Shown here one piece after another: positions 35,016-48,086 of a DNA stretch of 64,000 nucleotides. The notes under the pieces are model-generated. The model saw nothing but the letters and a program-made list of their open reading frames with translations, was not told the origin of the DNA and searched no databases. The position numbers and the translations under genes were made by a program. The first letter of the stretch is position 1; every line of letters begins with the position of its first letter. Source of the DNA: Pohlia nutans (Eukaryota; Streptophyta; Bryopsida; Bryales; Mniaceae); assembly GCA_022496805.1 (NCBI GenBank), contig CM040088.1:3596001-3660000 (forward strand). Reading direction: 5' to 3'.

Positions 35016-35022
35016 TATAAAA
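35016..35022 (+). promoter_or_regulatory. TATA box of the His-rich gene
   Basis: TATAAAA in GC-richer DNA. Transcription would start about 30 bp downstream, giving a 5' leader of roughly 370 nt before the ATG at 35421. The leader has several short upstream reading frames. Confidence 0.5.
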
Positions 35023-35420
35023 CGTCTTGCGCACAAGCGAGGGATTCATCTTTCGTTCCACTTGTCACTCGCTACTACTCAATTCACTGCTCAATTCATC
35101 AAGTACATAGCTCATAACGATCTTCTTTCAAGGCACATTTCTGTTCATTTCGGACACCCTTCTTTAGTTCTTCGATCTTGAGGGACACGCTTCTGAGGTT
35201 CATATTCGTGACAGGTTCACCGCAGAATTTGAATCCTTTCTTGTACCTTTGTGTTGAACATAGAAGTACCGATTTACGGATTTGAATTCGAGAAAAGACC
35301 GGACCGCAGTAGTACTGAGCTTGGTGTGGATTGAATTAATCCACCACAACCTCAACAACACACTGCCGATCGAAGCCTCCTGTTAATTTGTTTGCGTTTT
35401 TGAGAATCGATCTTATAGTT

Positions 35421-36320
35421 ATGGACAGACACGGTCACCATCATGGCCACCGTCGTTCGCACAGGCCTTTCATTCCTCATGCTTACGCAGGCCTTCATCA
35501 TGGGCATGTCTATGGCCCATTTCCAGGCCTTCACCATGGTCCTCCACCTCCGTTTTCACCTGGTCATGATTTTCTGGGTATGAATGGCGATCATCGTGGA
35601 CATGGGCCTCCTCCTTTTGGTGGGTTCCGGGGTCATCCTCTTCACCACCACTGTCATTCTCATGACAATCGTCGCAAGGGTCATGGATTCAAGCACAGAA
35701 ATCAGATTTATGTAGTCGATCATTCAAATAACGACGTGCCTGAATCTGGTTGTGACGGAGAGCTTCATAGGGCTACCACGTCTGAGAATCCTCACTGCAA
35801 TAATGGGCCTTGTGATGTCGCAAACGTCTCACCAACCTTGGATATTGAGAATCCCGGTTCATATTCTTTGGAGTGGAAACAAAAGTACCTTCACCACCTT
35901 CGCCCTCGCCGCCATTTCCATCACAAGCATCGTGACAGCCATGGCTTTCAACGTGGTGTGATGATGTTGCACTTGCATCCGGGCTTCGATGAATCTATGT
36001 GGAATCCGGGGTCCTCACATGAAGATGTCGTGTTGCGACATCGTCATGCTCACATGAAGAAGCACATGAAGTGTCGTGTCAAACGCTGCACTTCTTCTTC
36101 AACTTCCGGATCTCCAAGTGGTCAGAGTCATTCCCACTTGGATATCCGGTCCGGTAGAAGATGCAGACATGCCGCACCTGAACCTCGTTTGAATGAAACA
36201 GAGGATCGTGTCGAACCCCCTACTGCACAAGCTGTAGTAGAGACTGAGGAAGCTCTCGGCCTCATGGCAATCAACGAAACCAAATCGAATGTGGTATCTG
36301 ACGCCGACGTGGATCGCTAA
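35421..36320 (+). CDS. Histidine-rich protein, intronless, unknown function
   Basis: 299 residues with about 43 His (14%). His clusters occur as GH and HH runs in the first 90 residues (MDRHGHHHGHRRSHRPF), between Pro-Gly-rich stretches, and again around 165-215. The C-terminal 60 residues are acidic and ordinary. Cys residues are few and scattered. No signal peptide, membrane span or named domain is seen. The composition suggests binding of zinc, copper or nickel ions; that is inference. I chose the ATG at 35421 because the longer in-frame extension lies in the leader. A telo-box and TATA box precede it. It is GC-richer than its surroundings and uses a single exon. Confidence 0.75.
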   Translation: MDRHGHHHGHRRSHRPFIPHAYAGLHHGHVYGPFPGLHHGPPPPFSPGHDFLGMNGDHRGHGPPPFGGFRGHPLHHHCHSHDNRRKGHGFKHRNQIYVVDHSNNDVPESGCDGELHRATTSENPHCNNGPCDVANVSPTLDIENPGSYSLEWKQKYLHHLRPRRHFHHKHRDSHGFQRGVMMLHLHPGFDESMWNPGSSHEDVVLRHRHAHMKKHMKCRVKRCTSSSTSGSPSGQSHSHLDIRSGRRCRHAAPEPRLNETEDRVEPPTAQAVVETEEALGLMAINETKSNVVSDADVDR

Positions 36321-38875
36321 ATTTGAAATTTTCTGACAACACTTCTTCCTGAAGTTATATAAAGGTGTGCATACTTAATGATACTACCAGCGCTCGCTCT
36401 ATTTATATTAAATAGAACTTCAAGCCTATTGTAAATGTAGCCAAGATGTAAGATAAGTGGTTTTGCCCTATCCATTTGAGTTTCTATCAAAAAAGCGGTT
36501 TATTGAGTTAAGATTACGCGAAGCTGAGTCTATTTCTTAAAATTCATCTCATTTCTAGGAATCTGTTTGAAACAATATTAGGAGAGAGCTAATCTATTGT
36601 ATAATCACCACGATCCGTCAGACTAGGTCATACACTTCCCAACCTTCTCATCTCGATATTTCAAAAAATCTATCCTTACCTGCATTTCTATGATCCATAT
36701 AGCTTAAACATAAAGCTAGTCTTTTTGTCACTTAGTGAGCACAATTTTGACGTCTGTAGAAGGTTTGTTTGAACAGAAGGAGGTGCAATTACGGAAGTTA
36801 TACATCAGCAAATAATCTTGGTTCTGGAGGAACTTTGAGGAATGATCTCATAATTCTCGACAAAGAGGGGTGAAAAGAAAAAGAATACTTCCCTGGAGGG
36901 AGATGTAGTTTGGAAAAAATATAAATAAAGTGGTTTTGAAAACCAAAGATTCCCCTCAAATGTTGTTGGTCAATATTTGTTACTTGCAATTGTATATGGT
37001 ATTGAGATGTGACATTTTATAGGTTATGGTGCTACATTTTGAGCTTGAAACATGGTAGTTGTTTGAATCTTTGGAGGTTTGAATGACGTCAAGATTCGAT
37101 TAGGGCAATTGTGGGAGATGGTTGAGCTTTGGATGTGCCAACTTCTTGTCTTTTCAGCTTGCAATTGGTTGACCTAGAGAGAGCACATCGTCTTGAGTAG
37201 CGCAAGTGTTGTTTGAGAATGGAAATGTGCTCTCTGTAAGTGCTATATTGGTAAAATCTTTCTAACATGTTCATTGAAGGGCTGAAAAGCTATGATTGAG
37301 TATACAAAAATGAACGAACTAGTTTTACAGTTTCTTGATATGATACACAGACCAAAAAATTCAAACATTTTCTGTTTATCAAGTTCATGTACCAGGGAAC
37401 TTCTTTCCCCATCTTCACTCATTATTCATAACTGTTGTGTCATAATAGCGATTGTTGTGGTCAATATTTTAGTTGTGGATTCTTATCAACTCCTTGCTTA
37501 TCGTATTGTAATGCTTGTCTATTGTGTGGATATTTGTTTTCAAACAGTATGTTACACTCTTAGAAAAGCATGTGTATGAAGTGGGTTCTTTGGTACGCAG
37601 TTTGTACATTTTACCATAATTTTCGATTCTTTCACATGATCTATGGTTATTTGAAAGCTTAGTTGCAATTTATCTCTTATTAGTTGAATGTAAACAAGGA
37701 ATTTATGTTTGTAGACTTCCTGTCACACATTAAATTTCAAATTGTTATTGTTAGATTCCTTGTATGAACTGAATTGTAACATGGACACATCGAACCGCAG
37801 TATCTGATTCTTTCTCTGATTTATTTTCCACTTTGAGTTGGGTAACATGCTGGATGAGAAAACCTGCCTCCCCTGCCGTGCTGGCTATCCTTGATGACTT
37901 CACAAGAACTTCCCACTGTTGGGAGCTGATGAAGTCTGAGAATGAAATGGTTGTAACTTTGTCAGTGCTGTGGATGCTGCTGATTGTCATCTGGGTCAGG
38001 GAGAGAAGGCCATTGATTATAAGTTGCTGCACGGTTTTGCTAGTGAATTAGGTTAATGGATCCACTCATTGGGCACCGTGGGCACCTCAATGCCCATTAA
38101 TTAATAAAAGTTGGAAAAAAGTGTTGGAAAAAAAAAAAAAAAATCCTACATTTTGAATATTTTTAAATTTAATTGAAAAAAATTGGGCACATCACAATGT
38201 AAATGTTAAATATGACAGATAACCTAAAAACTTTCATTCATTATTGGCGGCTAATGATTGTCCTCTTTCAATCCCTAATTTGTCTTATTTGTTTAATTTG
38301 TCTCATTTATCTATGGTGACTCCATGTTGTGTGGTTTGGATGAGGTTTATGAAGTGGGAACTTTCTGTAAATTTTCATGATTTGGGCCATTCCATATTTA
38401 ATTGGTGTTTATTTGGGCAAAAAAATACAGTTGATGTTTAATTGATGTTTGTTTGATGGTTATGTACTGAAATTTCCTAAAATCTTGGGCATGAGTTTTA
38501 GCAATTAATTTTTGCCCAAGGTGCTACCAACCTACGATAGTGTTGTTAAGCACATTGCGCTCTGTTGTTAGCCCAAGTGTTTTTGGTACTTTTAAGGCCT
38601 TAAAACGCCAATGGAAACTCATTATTGAAATAATGAACCATGTTTTGGTCAAATGGACGTCATGGTTGGATTTCCAGGCCTTAAATTCAAGCTTAAATTA
38701 GTCTTAATACACCTCTTGTATCATCATGTTTGGCTTTGTGTTTAACCCTAAAGTGCGCATCCAGCCAATTGGTTTTAAAAAATGATATTTTGAGCCCCAA
38801 AATGACGTTTTAAGCTAAAAATATAAATCTTCCTCCTCCAAAATTTTCCATCCCATCTATTGGAGTCGATTATTT
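36321..38875. other. 3' flank and intergenic DNA
   Basis: 36321-36420 is probably the 3' UTR. The remainder is AT-rich with open frames of low quality. TTAACCCTAAAGTGCGCATCC at about 38741-38761 looks like another TTAA-type end without a partner. Confidence 0.4.
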
Positions 38876-38879
38876 TTAA

Positions 38880-39427
38880 CCCCTAAATGCCCAAGCATCC
38901 AAATAGTGGATGGTGGTTGGTCAAATTCAATTTCAACTTTAAAGCTGATTATTTTTGCTTTCAAGTCCAACTAAGAAAATGGAGCTTATCAAGTCTAGTT
39001 TCTACTTCACTTTGTAAATCTGAAATAATCATAATATTAAGTATTTTATTGCACTCGCAATGTCAAGAGGTCATAATCCAAACTACACTACAAAACATAT
39101 GTCATCATCAAATTTCCACATTTAGAAAATATTTTTTAAATTGAATTTTCCATATGGTTCTTCATTGTAACTTGAATCCTTTTACAACTTTTTTTTGGTT
39201 ATTTGGAACAATTTTGTAATTTATATGAATTTCTTTGTGTATTTTACCTCAAAAATCATATTAAATTTATAACACAGTAAAAAAATTTGAAAAATTAAGG
39301 ACCAATAGGAAACATATGTTTACATTTATTAAAAATATTGCAAAAATTATCTCAAAAGCTATTGATGAGAAAAATCCATATGAAAGTGTTCTTTGACTTT
39401 TTTGTGTATGCTCTGGGCATTTAGGGG
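38880..39427. mobile_element. TTAA-flanked piggyBac-like MITE
   Basis: 548 bp between TTAA 38876-38879 and 39428-39431. Ends CCCCTAAATGCCCA form a perfect 14-bp inverted repeat. Non-coding. Confidence 0.8.
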
Positions 39428-39431
39428 TTAA

Positions 39432-41547
39432 TAGTCAATATTAAGTGAAATATACACATCAAATTTTTTGCATATCATGAAGTCAACTAAACCTTGACCA
39501 TGCATAATTTCATGGAGTCTTGTTCAATAATGTTATTTTTTCTCAAAGTGTCTCAAATGAATATTTCTTTGTTTTGGTCTTTTTAATTTCTAATTTTAGA
39601 TTCATTTCGTCATCTAACTTGAGAAAAAACCAAAAAATGGTCTCGGGGGCACTTTTTGACGACCTACTTTATAGTAATGAAACAAAATTCTAATTTTATC
39701 AATTAAGGTTATAAAGTACATATTTTGCTTCATTTTGGTGTACTCTATAATGTACACTATCCTAACAAAAAGATTGTAGCCTCTTCTATGTACCAATGAG
39801 AGAATTGATCTATATTGACACAAAATTGGTATTTTATAAAAAAATAAAATCAATGTATACTCTTATCTAAGACTACTGTAATCAATTTTATCAAGTTTTA
39901 CTTTCCAAAAATAAATTGTTGATTTTTGGTGAATTTTTGAAGCGTTTTTGGTGTGACCTTATAAATTTATTTTTAAATCGTTTATGATAGATTTTGAAAA
40001 TTCTATTCTTTGTGTATTTAAAAAAAATCATCGTTATACAAAATAATTGTTTAAAAAATATTCGTAAGGTTTTTTTGTACTTGGTTTTCAGGAATAGTTA
40101 TGCAATATGAAACCAAACATCTGTCATTTTAGAGGAGATTGCAAAAAAGTTATGGAATTTGTGCACGACAAGTTCAAGTTTTACTGCAACACTAGCACAA
40201 TAACAATTGAACCTCAACAAATTGCATCACATTCAAACTAAAGCCATGTATTGAAATTTTAAATATTACGAATAAATTTAAAAATTAAATAATAAAATTA
40301 AAAATTAAAAATTAATATTTAAACTAAATCCATGTATTCATATATATATGATAATAGGTTATCTAATTGACATCCACAACATAATCAAAGTTCAACCTTT
40401 ATAACGCTCTCAATTGGAAGAAAACATTTTGCCATCTAATTGAAGAATTTATGCTTGAATTTATCCAATGCGTTCTTTGTATGGAATATAATTTTGGACA
40501 CAACATAGACTACGATGCCAAATGCTAGGTTACCAAAGCCAAAGACCACAACACCAAAGTCAAGGACCAAAATGCTAACACTACTTATGCCAAATATGAT
40601 AAATATGATAAATAAGCCATGTGTGCTAGATAGGCCAAATGGTAAATATAGTTTAGCTCAAAAAGATCTATTCCCACAAGAATTGACTCATATTACACTC
40701 ATTTTTTTTCAAATTCTATAATATTTTTATATCCTTATAAAGCTCACAAAATGAAGATGAAGCTATTGATTGTTTGAAGAAAAAATAAGCTTTCATTGAG
40801 AAAATATTCACATTTAAAACTTTAAAACCAATTTTACAAATTCTCTAATTTAAAGTTATAAAAGAATAAATTATTTTCAAATCAAAAGTTGGATTGAAGG
40901 ATACTAAGATTAGGAATTCTCTTCCTTGATTGGAGAAAAATGTTAGTTATAGTGAATAAAAATGGACAAAATGTGCAAAGTAGTGTTAAGAACGATCAAA
41001 AAATGGGAAAATATTTGGAGTGCTTGATATTTTCAAATGTGAATATCTCCATGTTGAAAGCATTTTTTTAGTAAAAAAAAGTGTCCCGTGAAAAACATTG
41101 GTCATGTATTGAGGATGCTACAAGCCTGTCCAACCCGTCAAACAACCGTTCTCTAATTCAAAACAAAAACTAAAATAAGTTAACGCTGAGTGGAGCCCAG
41201 TTTGTGAGAGCGGGCACGCGTGATACTCTTAGGGTAGTAACGTAGTAGAATATTAGGACGAGTCATAATAAATTCCTTGATCATCCTTTGATCATGAACA
41301 ACCTCAATTTTTATTGTCTCTGCCCCACCAGGGAAGAGACTACGGAAACGCATTATTTTCAAGGAGTTACATGGCTGAACACTATAAACAAGCCATAATA
41401 GTAAATTTAGGGTAAATACTAAGGCAGAGACTACGTGACTAGCCGCTTGTTTTTATTTTCTTCTGATTTAATTTTTATTTCAACAAACGGAGGTCGTTTT
41501 CACAAAGCCCTTGAGCGGGCATTACAGAAGCTGCTGGGGTTTTGGGG
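39432..41547. other. Intergenic, AT-rich
   Basis: 39780-40010 is the inverted partner of the repeat at 32640-32880. No gene seen. Upstream sequence of the bL17 gene begins at about 41440. Confidence 0.4.
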
Positions 41548-41559
41548 TTTAGGGTTTAG
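41548..41559 (+). promoter_or_regulatory. Telo-box in the bL17m promoter
   Basis: TTTAGGGTTTAG (telo-box on the minus strand) lies about 140 bp before the ATG. Telo-boxes are a recurrent element in plant ribosomal-protein promoters, which fits the gene downstream. Confidence 0.6.
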
Positions 41560-41696
41560 TGAGCTTCACGCCCTCAAGCACGTCCTCTAGTCTTCTGTGA
41601 CTCTTCTGTATGGCCATGTCGTAGCGAAGGGCTGGACAGTAGTGCCCTGGCCATTTGCATCGATTCTTCTGCTTCCCCGAACCCCCGCGGGGCACC

Positions 41697-44092
41697 ATGA
41701 AGCACCGTCATTCTATGCGCAAGCTTGGCCGCACATCCGCTCATCGATGGGCGCTTCTCAGGTAACTAACTCTGAGTGCACATTCTCCCTCCCTCTTTGT
41801 GATTCGTCATCTGTGTTTTGTGCGTGAAAAGGCGATCGGATTATTATTGAGTTTGGTGGTGTTTCATGCACGCAGGAATCTTGTGTCGCAGCTAGTGCAG
41901 CATGAGCGCATTGAGACCACGGTTCCCAAGGTTTGATCCGCGAAATCGCTTCTCCTGGAAAATTAGGGTTTCGGCTGAGGGTTTTGGATTGAGAGTACTA
42001 GCACCTTTGGTAATGAAATTCGGTAGGATCATAGATTGTTGGTGAATTGGAGTTAAATTAGGATTTTCGGCTTGCAAGTGGTAGAATTTCTGTGTTCCAA
42101 ATCATGTATGTGAGGGTGTCTTCTGTGGAATTCATCGGGCGCCTGTTTCCTTCATTTGAATTGAGCGGATGAGAGAATATGAGATATTAAGGATTATGAG
42201 TAGATTGTAAGCTTGTTCAACGTGTTTCTGCATTCTATTATCAGTTGCGTTTTTCGGTTCGGGGTTCGGTTTCATGGACGGGGATTACATCATTAGTTAG
42301 CCTAAAAGCTACACTTATTTTTATGATTAGACCGACAATTTTTTTGATTGATTTCTTGATAGCAATTGCGATGGGATTCCTATGCACCAAAATAAACCTT
42401 ATTTGGATACTGTAGTAAGGGTTCAAAGTTTTAATTGACACGAAATGTTACGATGGTGTAATGAGTTCTAATGTTAAAATGGTGTACATTCTCAAAATCA
42501 ATAGTGTAAGATTTTAGGGTGTTGCATTAAATATGTGTTGCAATTAGGTACCTCCAAATTATAGCACACAATTTCCCTGGACTCTGTTCTGTCTTGATTT
42601 TTAGTACGAAAGGTTTTATCCAAGTAATGTGATTTCTCACTTCGCACTGTGCATCTTGAATGTGGAATATGCTTTGTTTGTAGATCGGTCTTGAATATTT
42701 TGGTTCTAAATTAATGTTTATTTTATTGTTCCTGGTCTGTGGCAGGCGAAGGAGTTGAGGAGAGTAGCAGATAATATGGTGCAACTTGGAAAAGAGGTAC
42801 CACTTGGTGGATATGGATCCATTCATCCATTGTCTAGAAATTTCATCATTGGACATTTGCTTGTTGATCTCCTCAGATTTATTTTTTGCGGTGCTACTGC
42901 AGGGTACCTTGGCTGCAAGGCGAAGAGCTGCATCGGTTATCCATGGGGATGAAAATCTGCAAAAGGTCTTCCAAGAACTAGCTTTCCGTTACAAGTAAGT
43001 CCGTGGGAACTGAGAAATCATTAACAAATTGAACAGAGATTCTTGGGACTTGAAATGACTGGATTCTGATTCAAACTGCGTGAGCTGTAGACACCTATTT
43101 TGGCCACATAAGTTCATTGTGAATGAACAAAAGATCAGGAATAGCTGATCACAATCGAATTTAACAAATGAAATACACACATATTCCAGAATCACTTTAT
43201 ATTTAATCATGAGTAGAGTTGTTACAAAATGCCACGTTGTGAATATATAAGGTCAATATATCATTTCAATTAACGCAACCTAACATTGTCATCCTTGTGG
43301 AAATTTTACTGTAAATTGTGATTTTGAATTCCTTTACTTCAAACATAGTTTTTGCAATTAGGTTGGTGTCATAATAAAGTGTTGTTACCTTAATTTTCAT
43401 TTGTCAAATATATTGCTAACATATTTGGATGTTTAATCCTTGTTATTATCAACAGGTACTCCATCTATTCTATTTAGTATATGATACACTATTTAGTAGT
43501 CTATGAAAATCTAGGAACACCATGAATTAGTGTACCATGAACACTGATTACTAGGTTTTGGATCTTGGGTTTGCCACTTGTTGTCTAAGTGACTCTTCAG
43601 TAAACAGCTTCCCGATGGTGGTCCCAAGCTACACAATTTAATAAAGAAGAATTCATTTACTCTATGTTACACTATTTTGGTGCAGTTTTGGATTTACTGA
43701 GCACTTTGTTCATTGCAATGTGTTGTTTCTGTTTGCAGGGATAGGGCAGGAGGGTACACTCGAGTGCTGGCCACACGAGTCAGGCAAGGAGACGCAGCTC
43801 CAATGGCTTATATAGAGTCAGTACCATCACCATAACCCTTCATAAACTGTGCAAAGAACTGAAATTCCTGTTTGCTTTACAATGTTATTGAGATATTAGT
43901 ATTATGGGACTATTGTAATATCTTTAGAATGCGGCCTAACTAACTCCTTGATCTTGCAGATTTGTTGATCGACCAAATGAACTTAGAGAGTGTAAGCCAC
44001 CAGTGACGCCACCTCCTCCAAGAGTTCCTCTACCTCCATGGCTACAGTCTCGACATGCCCGTTGTTTTGCTCCTGCTGAGTCTGGTCTGTAG
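41697..44092 (+). CDS. Mitochondrial large-subunit ribosomal protein bL17m
   Basis: Exons: 41697-41761, 41876-41930, 42746-42796, 42903-42994, 43739-43816, 43960-44092; 157 residues, GT-AG junctions, all in frame. The sequence starts [20 protein letters not shown] and carries the bL17 core ([20 protein letters not shown], then [20 protein letters not shown]). Next come [15 protein letters not shown] and the [14 protein letters not shown] block, with a plant-type Pro-rich tail. Length and blocks agree with plant mitochondrial bL17, which lies at the subunit base of the large ribosomal subunit. The basic N-terminus acts without a long presequence in plant homologues. The promoter carries a telo-box. 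Confidence 0.95.
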
Positions 44093-44438
44093 AAAGTGCT
44101 AAATCATAAACTTGTTATAGGCTGCGCATCTTGTGTAAAGTGGTGAATCAGTTTAGATCTGGTAGAGTAAGTTAGTTGAGCAAAACATGTCCTGAGATGC
44201 TTGATAGTCAAATATTGATAATACATCATTGTATGACGAGTTAAAGATGTTCTTGGGTTGACCAGGACAGACTCACAAGTGCATGATTGCAGCACTTAGT
44301 CTACCAACACTGGTTGCTACAGTTAGTTGTTTTTGTTTTTTGGTTTTTGGTTTTCTACTGTAGTTTTTTGGAAAGGTCAAGTGGTGAGTGGCGACATTTT
44401 CATGTGTGAGGAGTGCATGACTCGAATCAATAAGCTTA
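44093..44438. other. 3' flank of the bL17m gene
   Basis: Likely 3' UTR and spacer; no other feature seen. Confidence 0.4.
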
Positions 44439-45091
44439 GAGCATCCTCAATGGGGCCTCTAAAAGGGCCTGGTATAATAAAAAATATCTTTTAATATACA
44501 AGGAATTAAACCATAATTTTGTTTTATCATAGATGTGCATTCAAAAATGCATAGTGAACGTACAAGAAAATTTGGGTTTGGACCAGTGGTGGTGTGAATG
44601 GCATCTTTTGCATGAAATGAATACAACCTGAACAGTGTTCTACAGTGTATTGTAGCTCCAAATCAAGATACATTTATTTTTAGTTATTTTTATTAGATAC
44701 ACGCCCAACTCTAGTTTGGACATTGTGTGATTTAGACACATCCCATCAAATATGTGCTAATTTAGAGGGGCTTTCAAAAAAAGGCTAAAGAGGGCTCTCT
44801 AAGTCCAAAACATGATAAAACATGTCACATTTGCCGAGTTGCTGGTCCTCTAAAAAATATTTACATTAGGTTTGACGAGCTCTCTAAACTTTTTGGAAGT
44901 TAGCCAATTTTTAATGGGGTGTATCTTGGTCATTCAATGTCCAAGTCAAGATTTTTTTTGATGTTGAATCATATTTTAAAACTAAATATAATAAAGCCTT
45001 TAAGAGCATCCTCTTTCAACATCATAATTTGACTTTCTAATTCCATCTACATCAAAATATACATTGTTTAGAGGCTCCATTGAGGATGCTC
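44439..45091. mobile_element. Tourist-like (PIF/Harbinger) MITE
   Basis: 653 bp with ends GAGCATCCTCAATGG and, as complement, GAGCATCCTCAATGG; TTA flanks at 44436-44438 and 45092-45094. The GAGCATC start is common among plant MITEs. A further AAGAGCATCCTC motif at about 45003 may mark a nested or rearranged end. Confidence 0.8.
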
Positions 45092-45386
45092 TTAAAGGTA
45101 TAATCATTGGGATGAATTCATTTTGACATTCTTTATATGAGATATGAAATAAACAAAAAACATTGATTAAAAATTGAGCAACTTTGGATTTAAAACTTAA
45201 AAATTTGATATCTTAGTCAATAATGCTTCAAAATGCATGTTCTTTTTGGACATGATTCTAAAGAGGATCCCCAATCATTCCTCCTATAATGGCTTTAATA
45301 TTCTTTAAGTAATAAAAACATGTTGCTACATGTTTGAATTAGGTAGGTCAAAAAATGGGTTTTAATTTCAAATAGAAATTCTTTAA

Positions 45387-45769
45387 CCTTAAACGTCAGA
45401 GTAAGCCCCATGGGCTTAGTTACGAGAGAATAATGGGGGAAAAAGTGGATTTCTCAACCAAATTTAAAATGCATTGGTGGTTTAGAAAGGTGATGAAGAA
45501 GCGAGGCTAAATTCCAAGGCGGAAATAGAACTGGACAATTGTGAAACTTGCAAGAACTGTTTGAAAGAATGGAAAGGGAGGTCGGTGTGGGTTCGGGAAG
45601 CTGGTCTTGGAAATTGAATTTTGTACAGGGACGAGCAAACGCTGGTTGGGGTGTTATTGATTCCTAACCCACTCCCTATTTCTGGTCTTTGATAAAAGAT
45701 GCCTGAGTCTATGAAAATTTCAAGATTTCGTCCGGGCTACCCAACTAATGGGACAAGGATGTTTAAAGG
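45387..45769. mobile_element. TTAA-flanked MITE
   Basis: 383 bp between TTAA 45383-45386 and 45770-45773; ends CCTTAAACGTC and, as complement, CCTTTAAACATCC. Confidence 0.5.
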
Positions 45770-46105
45770 TTAAAATGAAATATTTCTTTGTCAAAACTCA
45801 TATGAATGTGTAGTGTATCTTGTGTTCTCCAACTTGTCACTGAAAGATTCTAATTTATCATTTCTCATGTCCATTTTCATTTCAAAGGAAGTGACGTCTA
45901 CTTCATGTTGAGCATTGTACAGTCCAAACATGAACAAAACAAATAGGTCATGTATCTTAATATCTGCAATGGGCTCATCTACCTTCACGTATTGAATATG
46001 ACTTAAAAATATAAATATTGATATACAGAAATATATTGGTTCTTGGATGGGTTAAAACGACCTTGGATACGAGTACCAAAAATCAATTCAATACATTCAT
46101 TTTAA

Positions 46106-46651
46106 TCCCTAAAGGCCTGAGGGGTATAGAGGAAAACTAAGATGTATTATAAAATGTGATTTCCATGACTTTGATGAAGTTTATTCCAACAAAAAAAAAT
46201 ACAGAATATGATGTTTGAAAATTATCCATGCGGTCAAATTTCCAAATTTTTTTAGATCTTTATTTAATGAATTTGGAATCAATTGTCTTATAAATTTCAC
46301 CAAAATTACATTTTATATTTTTAAAATTCAAAAATTTGTACTATTGGTTAGAATTGTATTTTTCATTCTCTAAGAAAAAAAAGAAAAAGAATTGATGAAA
46401 AGAACAACATTACTTTCTCCAAATAGTAAATTTTGCAACATTGAACAAATTGAATGTAGAGATGTTTGTTTTTGAAAAATTCCCCTAGGTAGATTTTAAC
46501 TTGGATTGGCGTGATTCAAATTGGATTGGAAAGTAAACTCTCTTGATTTACTATAATTGGAGAATTATTTTAATTATTATAAATTTTTTGACCTCATGCA
46601 ACCCCTTAAAAAGAGCAGTGACTAGAAAATGGTCGCTTGGAGCATTAGGGG
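46106..46651. mobile_element. TTAA-flanked MITE (left of a back-to-back pair)
   Basis: 546 bp between TTAA 46102-46105 and 46652-46655; ends TCCCTAAAGGCC and, as complement, CCCCTAATGCTCC. It shares its right TTAA with the next element. Confidence 0.7.
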
Positions 46652-46655
46652 TTAA

Positions 46656-47223
46656 CCCCTAAACGTCCAACTGTCCAAAATGTGAACGATGTACAAAATT
46701 AAACACAATTTTCTCATCTGTCATTGACTTTTTGCAGTGTGGATTTTTTACCATAGATTTTATGGGAAGTTAGCTTCATGCATGTGTGATTCGATTAGAA
46801 AAGGGATGATTTGTGAAATTTTTATACCTCATTTCATATTGTAGTGATTCACCCAAAATTTCGAAGATATCAATGTAAAAGTGCTTTTAGAAAAGTCAAC
46901 TCATAAAATTAAGCATCCAAAAAATCTCCCAAAATCACTACACTTAGAGTATTACATTTCAACCAGTCACAACAAATTACATGTACAAATTGTCAATATC
47001 TTATTTGTAATCAAATTTTAAGAGAATTTTAAATTTCAAGTTTCAAATTTTATACAAAATATTGATGATAGCAATCACAAATCTAACCGTATGGATAGTG
47101 TCTAAAATCTATAATGTACAACTTTTATTCATACATTAAGTGCAAAATGTCCCTCTGAATTGCATTTTATGATGCATCTTTGAAAAACTGCCAAATTTGG
47201 AGAGTGGTGAGGGCGTTTAGGGG
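46656..47223. mobile_element. TTAA-flanked MITE (right of a back-to-back pair)
   Basis: 568 bp between TTAA 46652-46655 and 47224-47227; ends CCCCTAAACGTCC and, as complement, CCCCTAAACGCCC. The interior matches 49294-49952 in reverse. Confidence 0.8.
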
Positions 47224-47605
47224 TTAAGGTAGAAGCACCAAAACTGTTAAGTACCAATTGTGGTCACCTATAAAAGCACCTGTTTCAACTATAAAAGCAT
47301 CTGTTTCAACTTCAAGAGTTCCCAATCTAGTTATCAAAAGCATTAATTATGAATACCAAGTTAGCAATCTGATTGGACTAGAAATGAAAGACAGTCATTG
47401 GTGCACCTACTAACATCAATAGTGGTCTATGCATATTAAGTTTGAAAATTTATAACAAAATCATACATTGTGAAAAAATTAATTGAAAATTGAGATTGGT
47501 TATTAAACCCAAAGTTTTATGTACTGCAATTTTCTATCATTGAAAATCAGTTCTCTATGTAGGTTGAAATGCTTAAACTGACGGCAACTGTACCCCTTAC
47601 CTTAA

Positions 47606-48042
47606 CCCTTAAATGCGCAGATGTACGTTTGAAGGAAGTGAATACAAGGAGGTCTTTTTGGTAATGCCAATAAGTTAATGCCCCAAAAATGACTTTTTGA
47701 ACCTGAATTTTTTTCGCCACACATGCGTATGGAACAATGAGATGTGGGAATTTTGGTAGAATTTTGTGAGATGATTTAGTTCACCAAAGAATTACTTATA
47801 TGCGTGCATTCTAGAGGAATATCTACACTGGTATTTATACAAATACTTATAAACAACCATTCATCAGGCCACAAAATCTACAAAAATATTCCATTTATTC
47901 TTTTGAAAAGTCCACAATTCTCTACATTACAATGCACAGTACTTTGATGTTCAACATCCAGTTCAATTCAGCCATTAGCCACAAGTTTTTCACAATATGA
48001 GCTGAACCATGGACCACTATGGTCCACCTGCGCACTTAAGGG
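47606..48042. mobile_element. TTAA-flanked MITE
   Basis: 437 bp between TTAA 47602-47605 and 48043-48046. The 18-bp ends CCCTTAAATGCGCAGATG and, as complement, CCCTTAAGTGCGCAGGTG differ at two positions. Confidence 0.8.
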
Positions 48043-48086
48043 TTAAAGGACAAGCAATAAAAAATTTCATGGGTTGTTTTCCTGTA

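Noticed and set aside
35016..35420. Upstream reading frames (34923-35181) as separate small genes
   Set aside because: They overlap the TATA box and leader of the His-rich gene and look like chance frames.
41540..41560. Interstitial telomere array
   Set aside because: Only one to two TTTAGGG units; it is a telo-box in a ribosomal-protein promoter.
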